NCBI GenBank assembly: GCA_903813345.2
Contig: CAIIXF020000012.1
Coordinates: 25,868,184-25,932,183, forward strand
DNA length: 64,000 nucleotides
From: Owenia fusiformis
Lineage: Eukaryota > Annelida > Polychaeta > Sabellida > Oweniidae
Direction of reading: 5' to 3'
Below, one piece after another: positions 1 through 13,389 of this stretch; position 1 is the first letter of the stretch, and each line of letters opens with the position of its first letter. The translations under genes were made by a program, and so were the position numbers. A model generated the notes under the pieces. That model did no database searches, was not told the DNA's origin, and saw only the letters and a list, made by a program, of their open reading frames with translations.

Positions 1-1273
1 TTCTGTATGTACAAGTATAATTATTTTTAGAAAAAACGAAGCTTCAGAATACAAGCTATCAGAAGACAACATATTATTATTATTAGACAACGTTATTTTT
101 GAAATAAAATTACATTGAATAATGGTGAAAGAAACAAGTCAATTGTAAATGAATAATAGAGGGATAAAAATAATATACACGGCAGTTTCTACATATGAAA
201 TATGTCAAAACGTAATAATTCGTATTTACTCCTTTATTCAATTTCACACATATTAATTGTCTTATCACAATTAAATTCAGCATATCCTCATATGTTCTTA
301 TAAAAATGATTAAATGCCAAAGCACTTTTATCAGATGGAAAAATAGTAGGAAAGGTGTGAGGTTAAAAATAGTTAATATTGTTCTATAGATCTTGTAAAC
401 TGTGTCACATTGTACTCTTGTAGTAGAATGCTATACCCCCCCCCCTTGTTTAACTAGAACTTGTGAACTGACATATCAGAACTGCAAATCTTTTAGTCTT
501 ATTTCAACAATTTTAATATTACAAAGTATGTGAACTGCTCAATATTATATGCTAACATCTTCTGTACCACAAAGACACTATACTAGCAGATTAATGGCAC
601 TTGATTAAGTAATTTGTACATATCAATCTTTAATGGGGTTGGATTATGGCCCAGTAGGTCATGACCTAGTCTGGGTGAAAAATGTTTTATCAAATATTGG
701 AAATCACAAGGCCGTGATCACTTTGATTTTTTACCCTTTAAGCTTTTTGGTCACTCAAATGAATCAAATAAACTAGATGCCAAGATATTAAATTACGTTA
801 TGATCCAATTTTAAAAAAAAAGGTTCATGAGAAATTGAGATAATTAAGAAAACTTCCCAAATTCTTCACATTGCTATTGCTCCATCTTGATGTGGACGTC
901 AAAAAAGAGACTGACACTGGTGTGTAGATATTCAAATGAGCTAGAGTATCATGCCATCTTTAATCCTTAATTTTGATTAATTACAGAGAAATATGCATGT
1001 AGGTTACTAGGTCGGGCCATTTTACAACTGACCCATACAGCGGTGGAAAATGGCCCATGCCATAGACTGATAAAAGGCATACCATGCCCTGATAACTATT
1101 CATTGGAAAAACATGAGGATAAAGTGGCTGCACAAAAATTTTCTCACTTCTGTGTGTATACTCATATGAGTGAACAGCAGGCAATTTCAGGTTATTGCAT
1201 ATATAAGCATCCTAGTAAAATATCATGCTTCTCAGAGCTTTACTGACTTTTCCTATTTTATATGTACTTTCAG
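1..1273. other. AT-rich stretch without a recognised gene
   Basis: No coding segment with family resemblance or consistent codon use was seen on either strand. A poly-C run lies near 436-445. Short open frames near 981-1246 overlap on both strands and look like chance. Confidence 0.5.
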
Positions 1274-1451
1274 ATGCACTCCTTGGAGATGTAAAGTTCT
1301 GTCTTGTCTGAGAAATGTGGGATAGGAACTACTATCTGAACAGTCTGTCTGCAGCATTTGTACCCGCATACCATATTGTTATGACTGCTTCTGGTGACGT
1401 CTCTATGTGACTCAGGTTGAGGATGGGATATGTCTCTAGGATCATGTTCAA
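1274..1451 (+). other. exon-like block, copy 1 (non-coding or unknown)
   Basis: A 178-base block preceded by a pyrimidine-rich acceptor (GTACTTTCAG) and followed by a consensus donor (AA|GTAAGT). A related block with the same borders lies at 4463-4649; both contain CATATTGTTA and end in TTCAA/TTTAA before the donor. All frames contain stops, so if it is transcribed it may be a non-coding or untranslated exon. The splice signals are seen; the exon status is inferred. Confidence 0.35.
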
Positions 1452-1564
1452 GTAAGTACAGTATTTCATTTCCTTATGTTCAGTATTTCTTTCAGATTTA
1501 CCTTTAGCCTGGAGTTTAGAAGCCCACTAGAATCTGAGCCACAAACAGGAATCCAAGCTGGCCT

Positions 1565-1812
1565 CTGGAAGACCGAGGCACCTGCTGGAAGACCGAGGCA
1601 CCTGCTGGAAGACCGAGGCACCTGCTGGAAGACCGAGACACCTGCTGGAAGACCGAGGCACCTGCTGGAAGACCGAGGCACCTGCTGGAAGACCGAGGCA
1701 CCTGCTGGAAGACCGAGGCACCTGCTGGAAGACCGAGGCACCTGCTGGAAGACCGAGGCACCTGCTGGAAGACCGAGGCACCTGCTGGAAGACCGAGGCA
1801 CCTGCTGGAAGA
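1565..1812. repeat. 20-bp minisatellite, about 12 copies
   Basis: The unit CTGGAAGACCGAGGCACCTG repeats head to tail almost perfectly, with one G-to-A change near 1637. Because 20 is not a multiple of 3 and the unit has no stop in any frame, long open frames appear in several frames on both strands. Degenerate relatives of the unit (CTGCTGCAAGATGAGTCAC) continue to about 1945. Confidence 0.97.
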
Positions 1813-1945
1813 TGAGCAAGCCATCAATTGGAAGGCAAGCCAAGATGGCCATCCAACAGGAAGTCGAGCTGCCCTCTGGAAGATGAGTCACCTGCTGCAA
1901 GATGAGTCACCTGCTGGAAGATGAGTCACCTGCTGCAAGATTAGC

Positions 1946-4462
1946 CACAAATAAGCATCGAGCCACAAATTGAAACCTAGCCACCCAAAGGGATCCAAGT
2001 GAAGATGACCCACCCACTGAAAACCAAGATGTGCTCTGGAAGATTAATCACCACCACATGGGAAGCCAAGTCAAGATGACCTGTACACTGAAAGCTACTT
2101 CAACACGACCCTTGATGTAAAAGAGTTGCAATGTTCCTGTCACCCAAGTTAAGTAATCTTGCTTTTTCATATTAGTCACTTTTTATGTTATGATAGTCAT
2201 TTAAAGGGTCATCTCCAGCTAGACAATAATTTCCATCTATGGGTGGGAGGCAGGTTCTTCTAGTTTAGTGGGGCACCTTCCATTTTGAGTGAACCGGTGG
2301 ATTTTGTTGGCCGACCCATTATTCTGGAGTGGAGGAATGTGGAGTCTGCTACGAAGCTGGATGGCTGAACATGGCTTAACATTAGATCAAGTGTTGGGAG
2401 GCCTTCCTTTGTTCATGTTTTATGTTGTCCCGATTGATTTTGAGGAATATCTAAGGATGGCATCGCTGAGCATGGGTCATTCTGATCCATTGCATTGAGA
2501 GCTCTGGCTTACTTGATCATACCATTTGATGTTCCTTGTGGTACCTCCACTGTGATTCTGATGATCAGTGTCTATCAATCTCTAGATGCATGGGTTCCAG
2601 GTATCAATTCCCTGTAAGTCCCAACCAACAGTTTCCGTGTTGGATTCTTATTGTTGAACTTGGTTCTTGTTTCGCCTATATTCTGATGGCGGGTGAAAGC
2701 CACAGTCACTCGTTAGTAAACGTGGTCGACCTGCACCCACCAGGATGCAGGTCAATGTATTGCTGTGGTGCCGGTGTGCATTTGATAGTTCCCGAGGGGT
2801 CTCGGTGAATTCTGGTGATGGTCCACTCATTTTTGCTCTCAAGCGTCAGTGACGATTAGCTGGCTATGACGGATATAGTGTGATTCTTAAGATCTTGTGA
2901 GGACGCAGCAAGGATTCACATGGATCTGAGCGGAATGGCATTGGAGTTGATACATGTTACCTTGTACTCTTTAGGTAGGTAGACATTGCTTATCAGTGTT
3001 ACAGTAAGGATACCATCAGGAATTGATAGTGGTCTGGTCTTGTATTTCATCTTTTTAATGTGATGTATCCTAATGATGCATGGCCAAGGATGGCATTCTT
3101 GTTATTCTTCTCAATCTCTCTGGACAGCATACAGCATGAGCGAGGGGATGGTCACCCAATGTTTGATCCTTTGTTAAGGCATGGTTGGCTTGAAAGCTTC
3201 CTAACAGGTTCTATGTTCTGAAATGAAAGAATAATGGAATCCACCAATGGTTCATTTCAAAATGGAAGAGATGTGCGCCATATTTGGAAAATGTTGTCTT
3301 CATATTGTTGTTTTTATAAATTCACTTTTACCTGAGAGTTAACATACTTCGTATGTTAAGTCTCAGTTTTCGAATTTCAATTATTTTTTTTGGTGCGAGT
3401 TGGAAGATGATCCTCTGTGTTGTAGCCTATTTGTAGCCCATTTTTGTTTTCAACTATTTTTTTCTCATGTTGAGGTCAGTGTAAATGTGACCATGTTTTG
3501 GTCCAAAAAGCAATCAACTGTCTAGGTATATATGACCTAGACTCTGATTGTTAAAAGCAAATTGTTCAGGTTTTTCAAATGATAATCCCTTGCTTGCTTT
3601 GGAGTTAAGGTAGTCATTAAAATCATATTTCTCAATATAGGTGGTTTTAAGAAAGATGATGACTGCAACTGCTCTGGACAACGACTACTACTGTTGCATA
3701 GTAGATACTAATAAATCAATTTTCTCCTTGCACAAAATCACAATTAAGCCAGAAGTTTGTGTTGGTAGTAGCCACAAAATGGATGCAGTGCTGGAAGCAG
3801 TTTTGTATTACCTAGTTAAAATGTATTACTACCTTACTCCATCCCTCCTAATTGATTATTTTTTTGGCAATTCGTTTAAATTGTTATATTTAGTATATAC
3901 AAGTATTACAGCATCTTTTTTGTATTTCCAGCAAAGCAGGTCTTGGGGCTGCAACACAGCGGAACAGTTTGCATGTGTTTGGTAATTTATGTTCTGCAAA
4001 TACTGGGAAAATAGTTCTTATTCTATCAATTTAATTTTGATCGATATTATAATGCTTACTTTCAAAGTAACAAGTTGCCAATTGATTCAGCGATGATATA
4101 ATGATATGTTCATAGTTCTTAGTAAACTGTACTTACTCAGCAATGATTTCATTTTTAGCTTACATGGTGAGCTTTTTTATGTCACCACCAAAAGTAGTAA
4201 CATAATGTTACATGTAAAGTTCTGTGGACAAAGCTTTTTTATGGATTGTGATTAGTAATTAGTGTTCATCCATTGTAACAGATTGCATCTTTAACAAATG
4301 GCCAGTGGTGACATTTTACATATTAATTCTCTTAAAAGTGATATGTGAATATACTCATATCTGAAAATGGCCATTCCAGTGAGACAGGTATATCTACTTA
4401 TCACTATTAAGGAAAAAAGTCAAATCATTGCTGACTTTTTCCCTTTTTTTAAGTACTTTCAG
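1946..4462. other. unannotated stretch without a recognised gene
   Basis: About 2200-2950 is richer in G+C than its surroundings and has 60-90 codon open frames on both strands, but none shows a family motif, a signal peptide or a consistent splice arrangement. The rest is AT-rich with no structure I can name. Confidence 0.4.
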
Positions 4463-4649
4463 GTCATTACACTTTTAATCCCAGTTGTGAAGTTACATAA
4501 AAGATAAGACTAACAAGATAAAGATAGACAAGCTCAGTCAGCTCTGCAGGGTCTGTATCTACATGCCATATTGTTACCGCTAGTGATAGATCTGTTCAAC
4601 TAAAGTTGCATCATGGAGGAGGGGACAGAAGTCTTTATATCCTGTTTAA
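4463..4649 (+). other. exon-like block, copy 2 (non-coding or unknown)
   Basis: Counterpart of the 1274-1451 block, 187 bases, with acceptor GTACTTTCAG and donor AA|GTAAGA. It shares the CCATATTGTTA motif and the order of short matches with copy 1. No long open frame. Confidence 0.35.
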
Positions 4650-5269
4650 GTAAGAAGTTTTATTTTATTGTTTACAGTTGATCTTTGACAGCACATAGGA
4701 ATTCAATTTTAAAAGATGTTTTACCACTATACAGTAATCTACTATTGTATTAAAGTATGATTTTTTGGGAAAACACGACAGATGCATTTTGGGAAAAACT
4801 TGTTGTTGTGAGGATAGCACACAGCTCTATTAACCATTAAATTGATCTTGATATCATTATATGATTCTCCTTAAGATCTTACATCTCATTTGTTTTGTGG
4901 TAAGGAGCTACTTGCAAAATGTTACAACTGACTGATTAGATCCTCTTTCAAGAGTTAACACTTGTTTTTGACCTTGGATTTTTCTTCAATTTAAACTGAG
5001 TTTTTAAACCATCAATGTTGTATATAAGCCATAATGGTCGTTTTTTGTGTTCAGTAGGAACACATGTCTTGATAGCAGAATGCAATTTGCAATGAATGGC
5101 AAATTTGAATGTAAAATACATGGGCCTAAGGAATGTTTGATTGTAATTATGAGTTAGGCATCTGTAACAAATTGCAAGGTGACATTTAATGATATTGCAT
5201 GTTAATGCTCTTCTCATAAGATATACTCATGCCTAAAAAGATTATATCATTTTGATTTTAGACTGCAAT

Positions 5270-6260
5270 GATGGTGGTCAGATGAACTAACCTTGGAGAG
5301 AACAATATTATCACACTATCCTACTATCCTGTGGCACAACTAGTGACCTTTTAACCTAGTCTACAATGGACGTGGAACGAAGTTTTATTGTGCGCAATCC
5401 TTACCATGGAGAAAACAACATCGTCATATTCTTCTGTAGCACAATTAGTGACATTGTAACCTAGACTACAATGGTGATGAAACCTAGTTTTATTGTGCAC
5501 AATCCTTACCTTGGAGAGAACAGTATTATCAAACAATACTGTGGCAAACCTAGAGACTTTGTAACCTAGACACAATGGTGTTTTAACTTAGTTTTATTTT
5601 GTGCAATCCTTACCTCGGGGAGACTGTTACCAAGACTATAATGGACTTCGAGATTTAAAGACTGCGATCACTTATTGGGTGAAATCATTAACTTGGAAAG
5701 GGACAACATTATCTGATCTGGTTGCGACACCAATGATTCTGTTAATGATGGAGCTTAATTATGAACTGCTACTAAATATTGTGTTTAATTCTCATCTTCA
5801 TAATCAACATTCAATATTATGATATTCTTCTGGGGCAGCACTTATCACTCTGCTACCCTGACTAAAATGGTCTTGGAACTGAGTAATTGATTGCAATTAT
5901 ATATTGTGTACAATCCATAACTTGTAGAAAACAACATTACCATACTCTTTTGTGGCATCACTAATAACTTTGTGACCTACATGTTGTTATAAACTGCGAT
6001 TACATATTGTGTACAACCTTCACCTTGAACAAAAAACAACATTATTGTACTCTTATGTGGCACCACTTATGATTTTGTAATCCAAATGCTGTTATGGAGT
6101 CCGATTACATATTTTGTACAACCTTCAACTTGTCACCAACATGTTGTTAAGGAGTATGATTACATATTGTGTACAACCTTCAACTTGGAGAAAACCTTAT
6201 CATATTCTGCTGTGGCACCACAAATTACAATCCTTACCTTGGAGAACACAACATTCACTC
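5270..6260. repeat. degenerate tandem array, unit about 110 bp
   Basis: About eight or nine diverged copies share the order: (C)CTTGGAGARAACAACATT, then TATTCT(T/G)CTGTGGCAC, then AC(T/C)TTGTAACCTAGAC, then a TTTTATTGTGCRCAATCC or GATTACATATTGTGTACAA segment. The copies vary in length, which argues for an old array. No protein is preserved across units. Confidence 0.7.
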
Positions 6261-7040
6261 TACTTTACCTTGCATTTGGTGTTCATGAGCAACCCATTTG
6301 ACTTATTAGTAATGATTATGCAATTGTTTTTATTTGTCTGTTCCTTATTAATGGTTTATTGGTTGAATGTTAGATGTTACTAAGGCACTTTCAAAAATAT
6401 ACTAAACAATACAATTAGACAAATTAGATAAAGTATCTTATGCATTTCTAGGTGTTCAGTAGAGTAGAAGAAATATTATCATACCCTTCTTTTGTAACCT
6501 AGACTAATGATGGTGGTATAGTTATGGGTGGCGACTTCATAATATGTGTTGAACAAACCGTGATCTAATATATAATAGCAATGAGCTATATATAATATGT
6601 GTACAATAAACATAATTTATTGAATACTGTACTGTTTACTCCTATTGAACATCTGTATTACAAACATATTCTGACTTGCTTGTCAATGTCTTAATGTGAA
6701 TTAAGGAATTTTACAAAAACTTTTTCATATTCTTTTATAAATAAAATTGGTCAGTTTTCTATTGTTATTTTATTGAAGTCCATAAAATAAAGAAATGACT
6801 GGCAAATCCACTATCCAATAGTATTGAAGACTCAATCTGTCAATAGTTGGCATTACATTTTTTCAATATAAATATTTTCCAGTTTTTTGAAAAATATAAC
6901 TGAAATTTAACCAATGTTGGAATAGAATTTAGAATTTAATTAGTGATTGATAAAGTTGCTATATTGAAACCTAACTTTTTGAACACCTCGCTAGTGAACA
7001 GCTGCCTTTAATGAACACCACTTCGAGACACATTTTACAT
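6261..7040. other. AT-rich stretch without a recognised gene
   Basis: No coding or repeat structure that I can support. Confidence 0.4.
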
Positions 7041-8094
7041 AGACTTGCAGGGGCGTAGGAAGGTGTAAATTCAACACTACGCCAAAAAATTCCGCCAAAA
7101 ATATGAAATCATTCGTAAAGGTTGACGTTTCGATTTTTATACAAACTTAAAACCCCTACCTTTTTAATGTGCTTAAAATGTTCGAATGACTTTCATCATT
7201 TAAAATCACCATGGAAAGCCGATCTTTTAAATCTCGACACAAATCATTCTAACTTTTCTTATGTCTCGAACGATATAGATGACCAATTTCCAAATAACAA
7301 TGAGAGTCTTTTAATCATTTTCGAATAATTGAATAGGGATAGTATTGTCTGATTCCATCGGGTACCGTGCAATACGACAATACGTACAGATTAAAGAATC
7401 TAGTTATCTTTCAAATGAAATAAAAATCTAGGTATAGCTTTTCTAGAACTGAAATCAATGGAACGCGTAATTGAATAATCAACATTTTCAAGTTGTTTTG
7501 TCTTTAACATTCATATTTCAAGAAGTACTACCAATAACAATTTGTTACTTCGTAAGAAAATAGATAATTGCTGACTTAACTATAATTTCTGTCTATGATT
7601 TTGCCTCGCAACTGAATGTAAATCGATATAAGGGGAGATTTAAAATATATTCATCATTATAATTAAATGATACCACAGTTTGCATAAGCATTACGGAACA
7701 TGCACAAAAAGTTGCAAATGTATTCATCGAGTAGTTTTTGAAAAAACTGTTTTCTCTCAAATTCGTGAAGAGAACGCGAATCACGAATATTTGGCGAAAT
7801 TGTATTTTAGTTTTAAAATCCATAAGATAGTCAATGGTGGCTCGATTTTTATGAAATAAAGCATGATGGTAAGGGAATTCAATCTGTTAAATGATTATTT
7901 TCCAAACAGGGCAATAATGATTACTTTGCATTTTGTACAGTATTAGAACTGGAGAAACAAGGTAACTTTCAATATTTTAATTTTCAAAAAGTGTCATTTA
8001 TCTGTGGCCCAGGTTAGAAAAATAAAAGAGGCACAAAAACCATGCAAAGTACTAATGAAAAAATCGAGCATATCATATGACATCCACAAAACAT

Positions 8095-8405
8095 TTCTTA
8101 AGCACTGGGGAGTATCGTGATGCAACAACACCGTGTTGTTGCATCAAGATGGCCAGACTTCCGGTGATAGATTTTCGTACGATATTTTGTTTCCCCAATT
8201 AAACCCATTTCTAGGACGAGTTGCTCAATAACCATACACGTGCAGTTAGCGCACGATCTATATTTAAAGAAACTGTCATTAGTATACATGTACCATCACC
8301 AAGAAGCAATAAGTTCACGGTTTTAGTTCCTCACTATTGATGCAACAACACCTAATCGAAGATGCAACAACACTCCTCTAGATTTGAGCAATGATGCAGC
8401 AACAC
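8095..8405. repeat. left arm of nested foldback with GATGCAACAACAC motifs
   Basis: This arm is inverted relative to 10255-10560. It carries perfect copies of GATGCAACAACAC at 8119-8131, 8339-8351 and 8361-8373, an inverted copy at 8133-8145, and a one-mismatch copy at 8393-8405. The first pair forms a 27-base palindrome. Confidence 0.85.
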
Positions 8406-10254
8406 CAATTAATAGTATAATTTCAGAAGACCATAAATCTCGAGAGGAACAGATTTTTAAATGCTACTATTGCAACACCGTTACCCATTACCCATATCTT
8501 CTCAAGGCATTCAAAATACACGTCCTGCAGGCGAAGATCCTTTATATGTATTTTCAAAAAATACTTTTAAATATTATAATGTACTGGACGTTGTTCTATA
8601 ACATAGTTCAATCGCCTTTAACATGGCAAGCTTTAGTAACCCAATCTATTTTCATAAACCACTGTTCCATAGCTTGATGACCCTGACTCCAGTATCATTC
8701 AAAATGGTGGACAAACATCTTTCGTTCTCGGTAAACATGATGAGCTATTGGAAATTATCTGTCATCCATCTTTGAAACAGTGATAAACTAGTAGATGTAC
8801 GTTACCACTGTTTATCAAATTATAACTAAAACAGCTTAACTGTGACATTCGTGACCTTATGTTGATGGGATGATTGCTTCATCTATGATATAATATGATA
8901 TGATTCTTTATTTCCTCCAATTTGGAGAGCCAACGTGTAAAAACGTCTAATTGACTTTATTAGAGAGGCCGTTTAGTTACACGTTTAATGGAAATCTTGC
9001 ACGACCCACATGTAGAATTACGAGTATTGCTCTCTTTGGATTCCTTCTCTCCGACTGAGTAAAAAGGTAAACAAAAGTGATAAGATTAAGGGCCCAAAAA
9101 GGTAAATTGATAGGGGTACAGTTATCCCAGATATCCCGGGCCCTCAGGAAATATCATATTGTCTCTCGGAATAAAACCAATTTTAAATCCCTCTCAGTAA
9201 ATAACCTTTATATAATAGCATTGTATAACTGCAATATCATTAAACCAACACTCATCCCATACAACTCTTGAGAACGATGTACAACTCCTGGATGGCGTAA
9301 ACTCCTGAGCAGCGTATACAATTCTTCAACTTGATATATGACATCATACTTTGGGTTGGATAACAAAGGATATACAATATACAATTGTAGACCTCTCTTG
9401 AGGTCAACTGGCAAAATTGTATACCGATACTGTAATCCTTGAAAGTTCGGAGGTCGAGGTCAACAGTACTCTCAGGGTTTACTGTTGAGGTATACACTTT
9501 GGCCGAATAGAGAGGTTGACAATAGTTTGTTAGTCCGAAGAATATAATAATTTGAAGGATATAATATACAATTGTAAGGTCAACTGGCAAAATTGTACCG
9601 ATACTGTAAACCTTGAAAGTACTGTTGATCAAGACCAGAGGTCGAGGACACTTTTGCCAGTTGACCGAAAAGAGAGGTTGACAATTGTTCTGTAAGTCCA
9701 AATAATATAATAATTGGACGAATATATAATCGGATATCACGTGAACATATATAAAGGTATCATATTTTAGCAAAAAATCCCCAAACCGTCGAATACTTGT
9801 AATTTTCTACACAACTTATTTTTTCAAAATTTAAAAAATGTTAACATTAAAAAACAATTTTTCAAAAATAGGGGTCAACAATTGTAAACTGTATTGTATT
9901 TCAATTGAGGTACTAACAACACAAAATGACTGATATCTGTTGTCTTTCCAAAATTATATTAATTATTTGTAAGCAATTTCCATACGGTAAATCAAGGGCA
10001 TGTATGTATAATCTTTATTTTTCAGATACAATATCAATGAGATTGCCTCCCGGGGATTCTGTACTTTATTTAGTTTGCCTTGTATATCCTTTTAACTTTG
10101 ATATAGACAAAGAAACCAAACAAAATACGTTTCGTTCATGGACCACTGACTCACGCGTTTTATTCATGTCCCGACCTACACCTGTAAACAGAACATAAAA
10201 CAGTTTCTCTTGTTGTTCAATGATACATTATATTGGCGTTTTTGCATCAGCACA

Positions 10255-10560
10255 TTGGTGTTGTTGCATCATCGATAAGAAACAGAGTGGTGTTGTTGCA
10301 TCAATAGTGAAGAATTAAAACCACGAATTTATCGCTTCTTGATGAAGCTACATGTATACCAATGACAGTTTTTTTAAATATAGATCATGCGCTAACTGCA
10401 TGTGTATGATTATTGAGCAACTCGTCCTAGAAATGGGTGTAAATTGGAAAAACAAAGCATCGTACGAAAATCTATCACCGGAAGTCTGGCCATCTTGATG
10501 CAACAACACGGTGTTGTTGCATCACGGCGATACCCCCCAGTGTTAAGGCTAGTGTGCTCG
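10255..10560. repeat. right arm of nested foldback with GATGCAACAACAC motifs
   Basis: Inverted counterpart of 8095-8405, including the shared segments GAGCAACTCGTCCTAGAAAT and CCGGAAGTCTGGCCATCTTG. Motif copies sit at 10258-10270, 10290-10302, 10497-10509 and 10511-10523, so each arm has four perfect copies. Confidence 0.85.
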
Positions 10561-10695
10561 AGATTACTTTTGCGTAATACATTGAGAAAATATGAATAAA
10601 GAACATAGGAAAATTAATAAGCCTTTTTATTCTCACTTTTCAACACTACGCACTGGCGTTTTGGCGTACACTGTTCCTACGCCACTGAGACTTGT

Positions 10696-11252
10696 ATAGA
10701 GTCCCCTCTCCTCTACAATAACCCTTTTTGTGGCTCCAAAGGTGTAAATTTTTTTACATGTTTTACTGAAAATGTATCGCAGAAGGGGTTTTGGTCAAGC
10801 CAGATTACTGTTCAAAATATGGAAACCCCAGACAGGAAATTGTCAGGAATCCCTTAATTTCATGATTCGCCATTGAACATATAGTGTCTGAATAGCTAAA
10901 TAAAGCTGATATTATAGATGTCTCCTCGTTTCTCTTTGATTTTCTCGGGCCAAAGCTCTATTCACTTCAATACTCGCACTACCCTACCTCAATCACGAAT
11001 GCGCGAGAATTTTGGCTTTCAACCAGGTCACTTTTGAGTATAAAGACTGCTTTGTTGATCAACAAGTTAATACGTTTGGTGTGATAGTAAAAGTGTGAAA
11101 GTATATTTTTGAACCACTAAATGTAATTGATCTAATCTTTATTTTCGGACGAGCACAATATTAACTTACATTTGCATATCATTATTTCTAATGCGTTAGA
11201 TATGCTTGAAACTATTTAATATCTCATTTGAGGATGTTGCAATTGTAATGAA
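10696..11252. other. stretch between two elements, no gene seen
   Basis: Mixed AT-rich sequence with no coding potential or repeat that I can support. Confidence 0.4.
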
Positions 11253-11257
11253 ACATT

Positions 11258-12340
11258 AGTTAGAAACCCATGCCTCTCTATCGTTTCAAAAAATTTACCC
11301 AACGTGGCGGTCTCTGTTAATTTATGGCATCCATACTTTTTTGAAAGGTAACACTTTGAGGCTCAATTTTTTGCCGGATGCCCTTGCAAACTCTCATTGG
11401 TTGCTCTGTATTGTAGCATTCCGTTACCATGGTTACGCATCTATAGACATCTTACCTTGGAATCTTAAATCATTTTAACTTTGTCATTATTTGGTCTATA
11501 GAGATGATATTGGTATCAAATTAAAGCTAATTAATTTTTTCATAAAGTAATGATATGCAATTATGCAAATTAGATAATTTGCATAAATTGTGACGTCATC
11601 AATCAATTTTTGTTTCAGAAATTTCGAGAATAGCAAAATATCTATTTGAACTGAGGCTGTATGTCAGAATTTCGGCAAAGTTTGGTCTTTTAGACTATAA
11701 CAAGAATGTATAAGCAACATAAAAGTGAAAACAGATTCAAAATTGGATCAGTATTGCCAAAGTTATTAAACTTTCGAGGCAGCTACTGTGAATGTCATTA
11801 TTTGACAATTTTATTCAGACATCTTACCATAGACGTTTAAAGTGTTTGTAGCTTTGTCATTATTTGGTCTATATATATGATATTGGTATCAAATTAAACC
11901 TTATAAAATTTCCTGTACGATTACAATATTCAATTATGCAAATTAGCTAATTTGCATAAATTGTGACGTCATCAATCTATTTTTGTTCAGAATATCCCAG
12001 TTAGCAACATACATATTAGAACTTAGGCCGAATGACAGAATGTGTGCATAGTTTTGACTTTTATTTGATGAGTGGGAGATAGAGGCAACATTCAAGAGAC
12101 AACAGATTCAAAATTGGGTCAGAATTAGCAAAGTTTTTCAGCTTTTGGGGCAGCTACTATGAACGTCATTGTTTGACAATTATAAAAATATTACAATAAC
12201 AAAAAAGAAACAAACATAGTTGTTTCAATCTTATTGAGTAAAATGTACATGACTTGTTCATATTTTTCCATTGAACTGTACATGAAAGTATGTGGAAATG
12301 ATACATGTATTTTGACTATCATTCACAGGGGTCAAAATCA
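11258..12340. repeat. left arm of the 6.5-kb foldback
   Basis: The arm holds subrepeats at about 11440-11815 and 11818-12180. It includes TGACGTCA at 11591 and 11964, the palindromic pair TTATGCAAATTAG/CTAATTTGCATAA near 11930-11960, and an X-box-like palindrome GTTACCATGGTTAC near 11424. Confidence 0.85.
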
Positions 12341-13389
12341 TGTGATCTTGATCTTGTATTTTAAAATCTAATTTTATAATTTTAATAACATACACTGTCA
12401 ATGATCCATATGAATATATAGTAATGCTTTAATTATGCTATTTTGACATATGCTGACTAATATACATATCAATATTTACAAAATCTAAATGGAAGAGTAT
12501 TCCTGGTTTCATTTGAGTTCTAGCATGTGAAAAAGCTGAAAACAAAATTTTGTTGATATTTGGACATAAACTAAATAAATCTTAACTACCATTTTATATT
12601 TAAAATACAGATAAAGTGTCAACTTTAGAACTTATATGTTAACATTTCCAAAAATCAATGCCCAAAATAAGTCAATCGGTGGCAAATGGCGAGCCCATAC
12701 AGCTAATGTGATAACTACTTTAGGGGAATTTTTCAACCTTCAAAATCCTTGGTGATTCAACCTTAGAATGATTTATGTTATAGCTTTTCTGAAAATGGAC
12801 TATAAGCAGATAGAAGGTACTTAAAGAAGCAAAATGAAAAGTAGTTTTTATATAATTTCACATAATATAACCTCTTCGATATGCAATGAAAAATGATGAA
12901 AAATCCATACAAGAGCTCAGTAATAGTACCAGTAATCCTGAAATTAAAGTCTATTGATCAAAATAGTCACGACGAAAAAGTGCCCTTTAAAATATTTTTG
13001 AAAGAATTGATTTTTGTAGGACTTTAACTAACCCTTCCTACATCTACATATAGGTTTCCTACATCTATCTCTTATGTCCCAAAGTATTTATGATATAGGA
13101 CTTGTAATCTGAACTTGTTTTAAAAGATTTCCAAAATATGAAATACCAAAAATCTATGAAAAATATGAGTCTGAAATGGATGGATTTCAGGTATATCCCC
13201 ATAGACTATGGATAGTGGATACCATTCAAAACTGAGAACCGTAACAACAGGAGATTTAAGTGCAAAATAAAGGAGTTAATCACGTAGTATGATTGACAGA
13301 GGTTTAATCTAAACTATTTTAATTTACACTTTTTATAGTTTAGAAGCTTTAATATGGAATGATCTAATCAAATGAAGATCTAATCAATA
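12341..13389. other. interior of the foldback, no gene seen
   Basis: AT-rich, no long open frame and no family similarity. Confidence 0.4.

Larger units (their letters stand above)
7048..10687. mobile_element. hAT-like DNA transposon, non-autonomous, 3.6 kb
   Basis: The ends are inverted (CAGGGGCGTAGGAA at the left, TTCCTACGCCACTG at the right), of the CAGnGGCGTAG type common in hAT elements. The 7-base direct repeat AGACTTG flanks the element at 7041-7047 and 10688-10694, close to the 8-bp duplications of hAT. I found no transposase inside. Its middle carries a second inverted-repeat structure (about 8095-8405 against 10255-10560). The open frames inside do not resemble known proteins. Confidence 0.7.

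Noticed and set aside
1565-1812. CRISPR-like array
   Set aside because: Direct repeats are contiguous with no spacers, and the genome is eukaryotic.
1466-1900. Overlapping 84-144 codon open frames on both strands over the 20-bp repeat
   Set aside because: They come from a stop-free repeat unit whose length is not a multiple of three; the same peptides appear in shifted frames.
2289-2842. Possible genes in the G+C-richer stretch
   Set aside because: Overlapping frames on both strands, no domain, no splice support.
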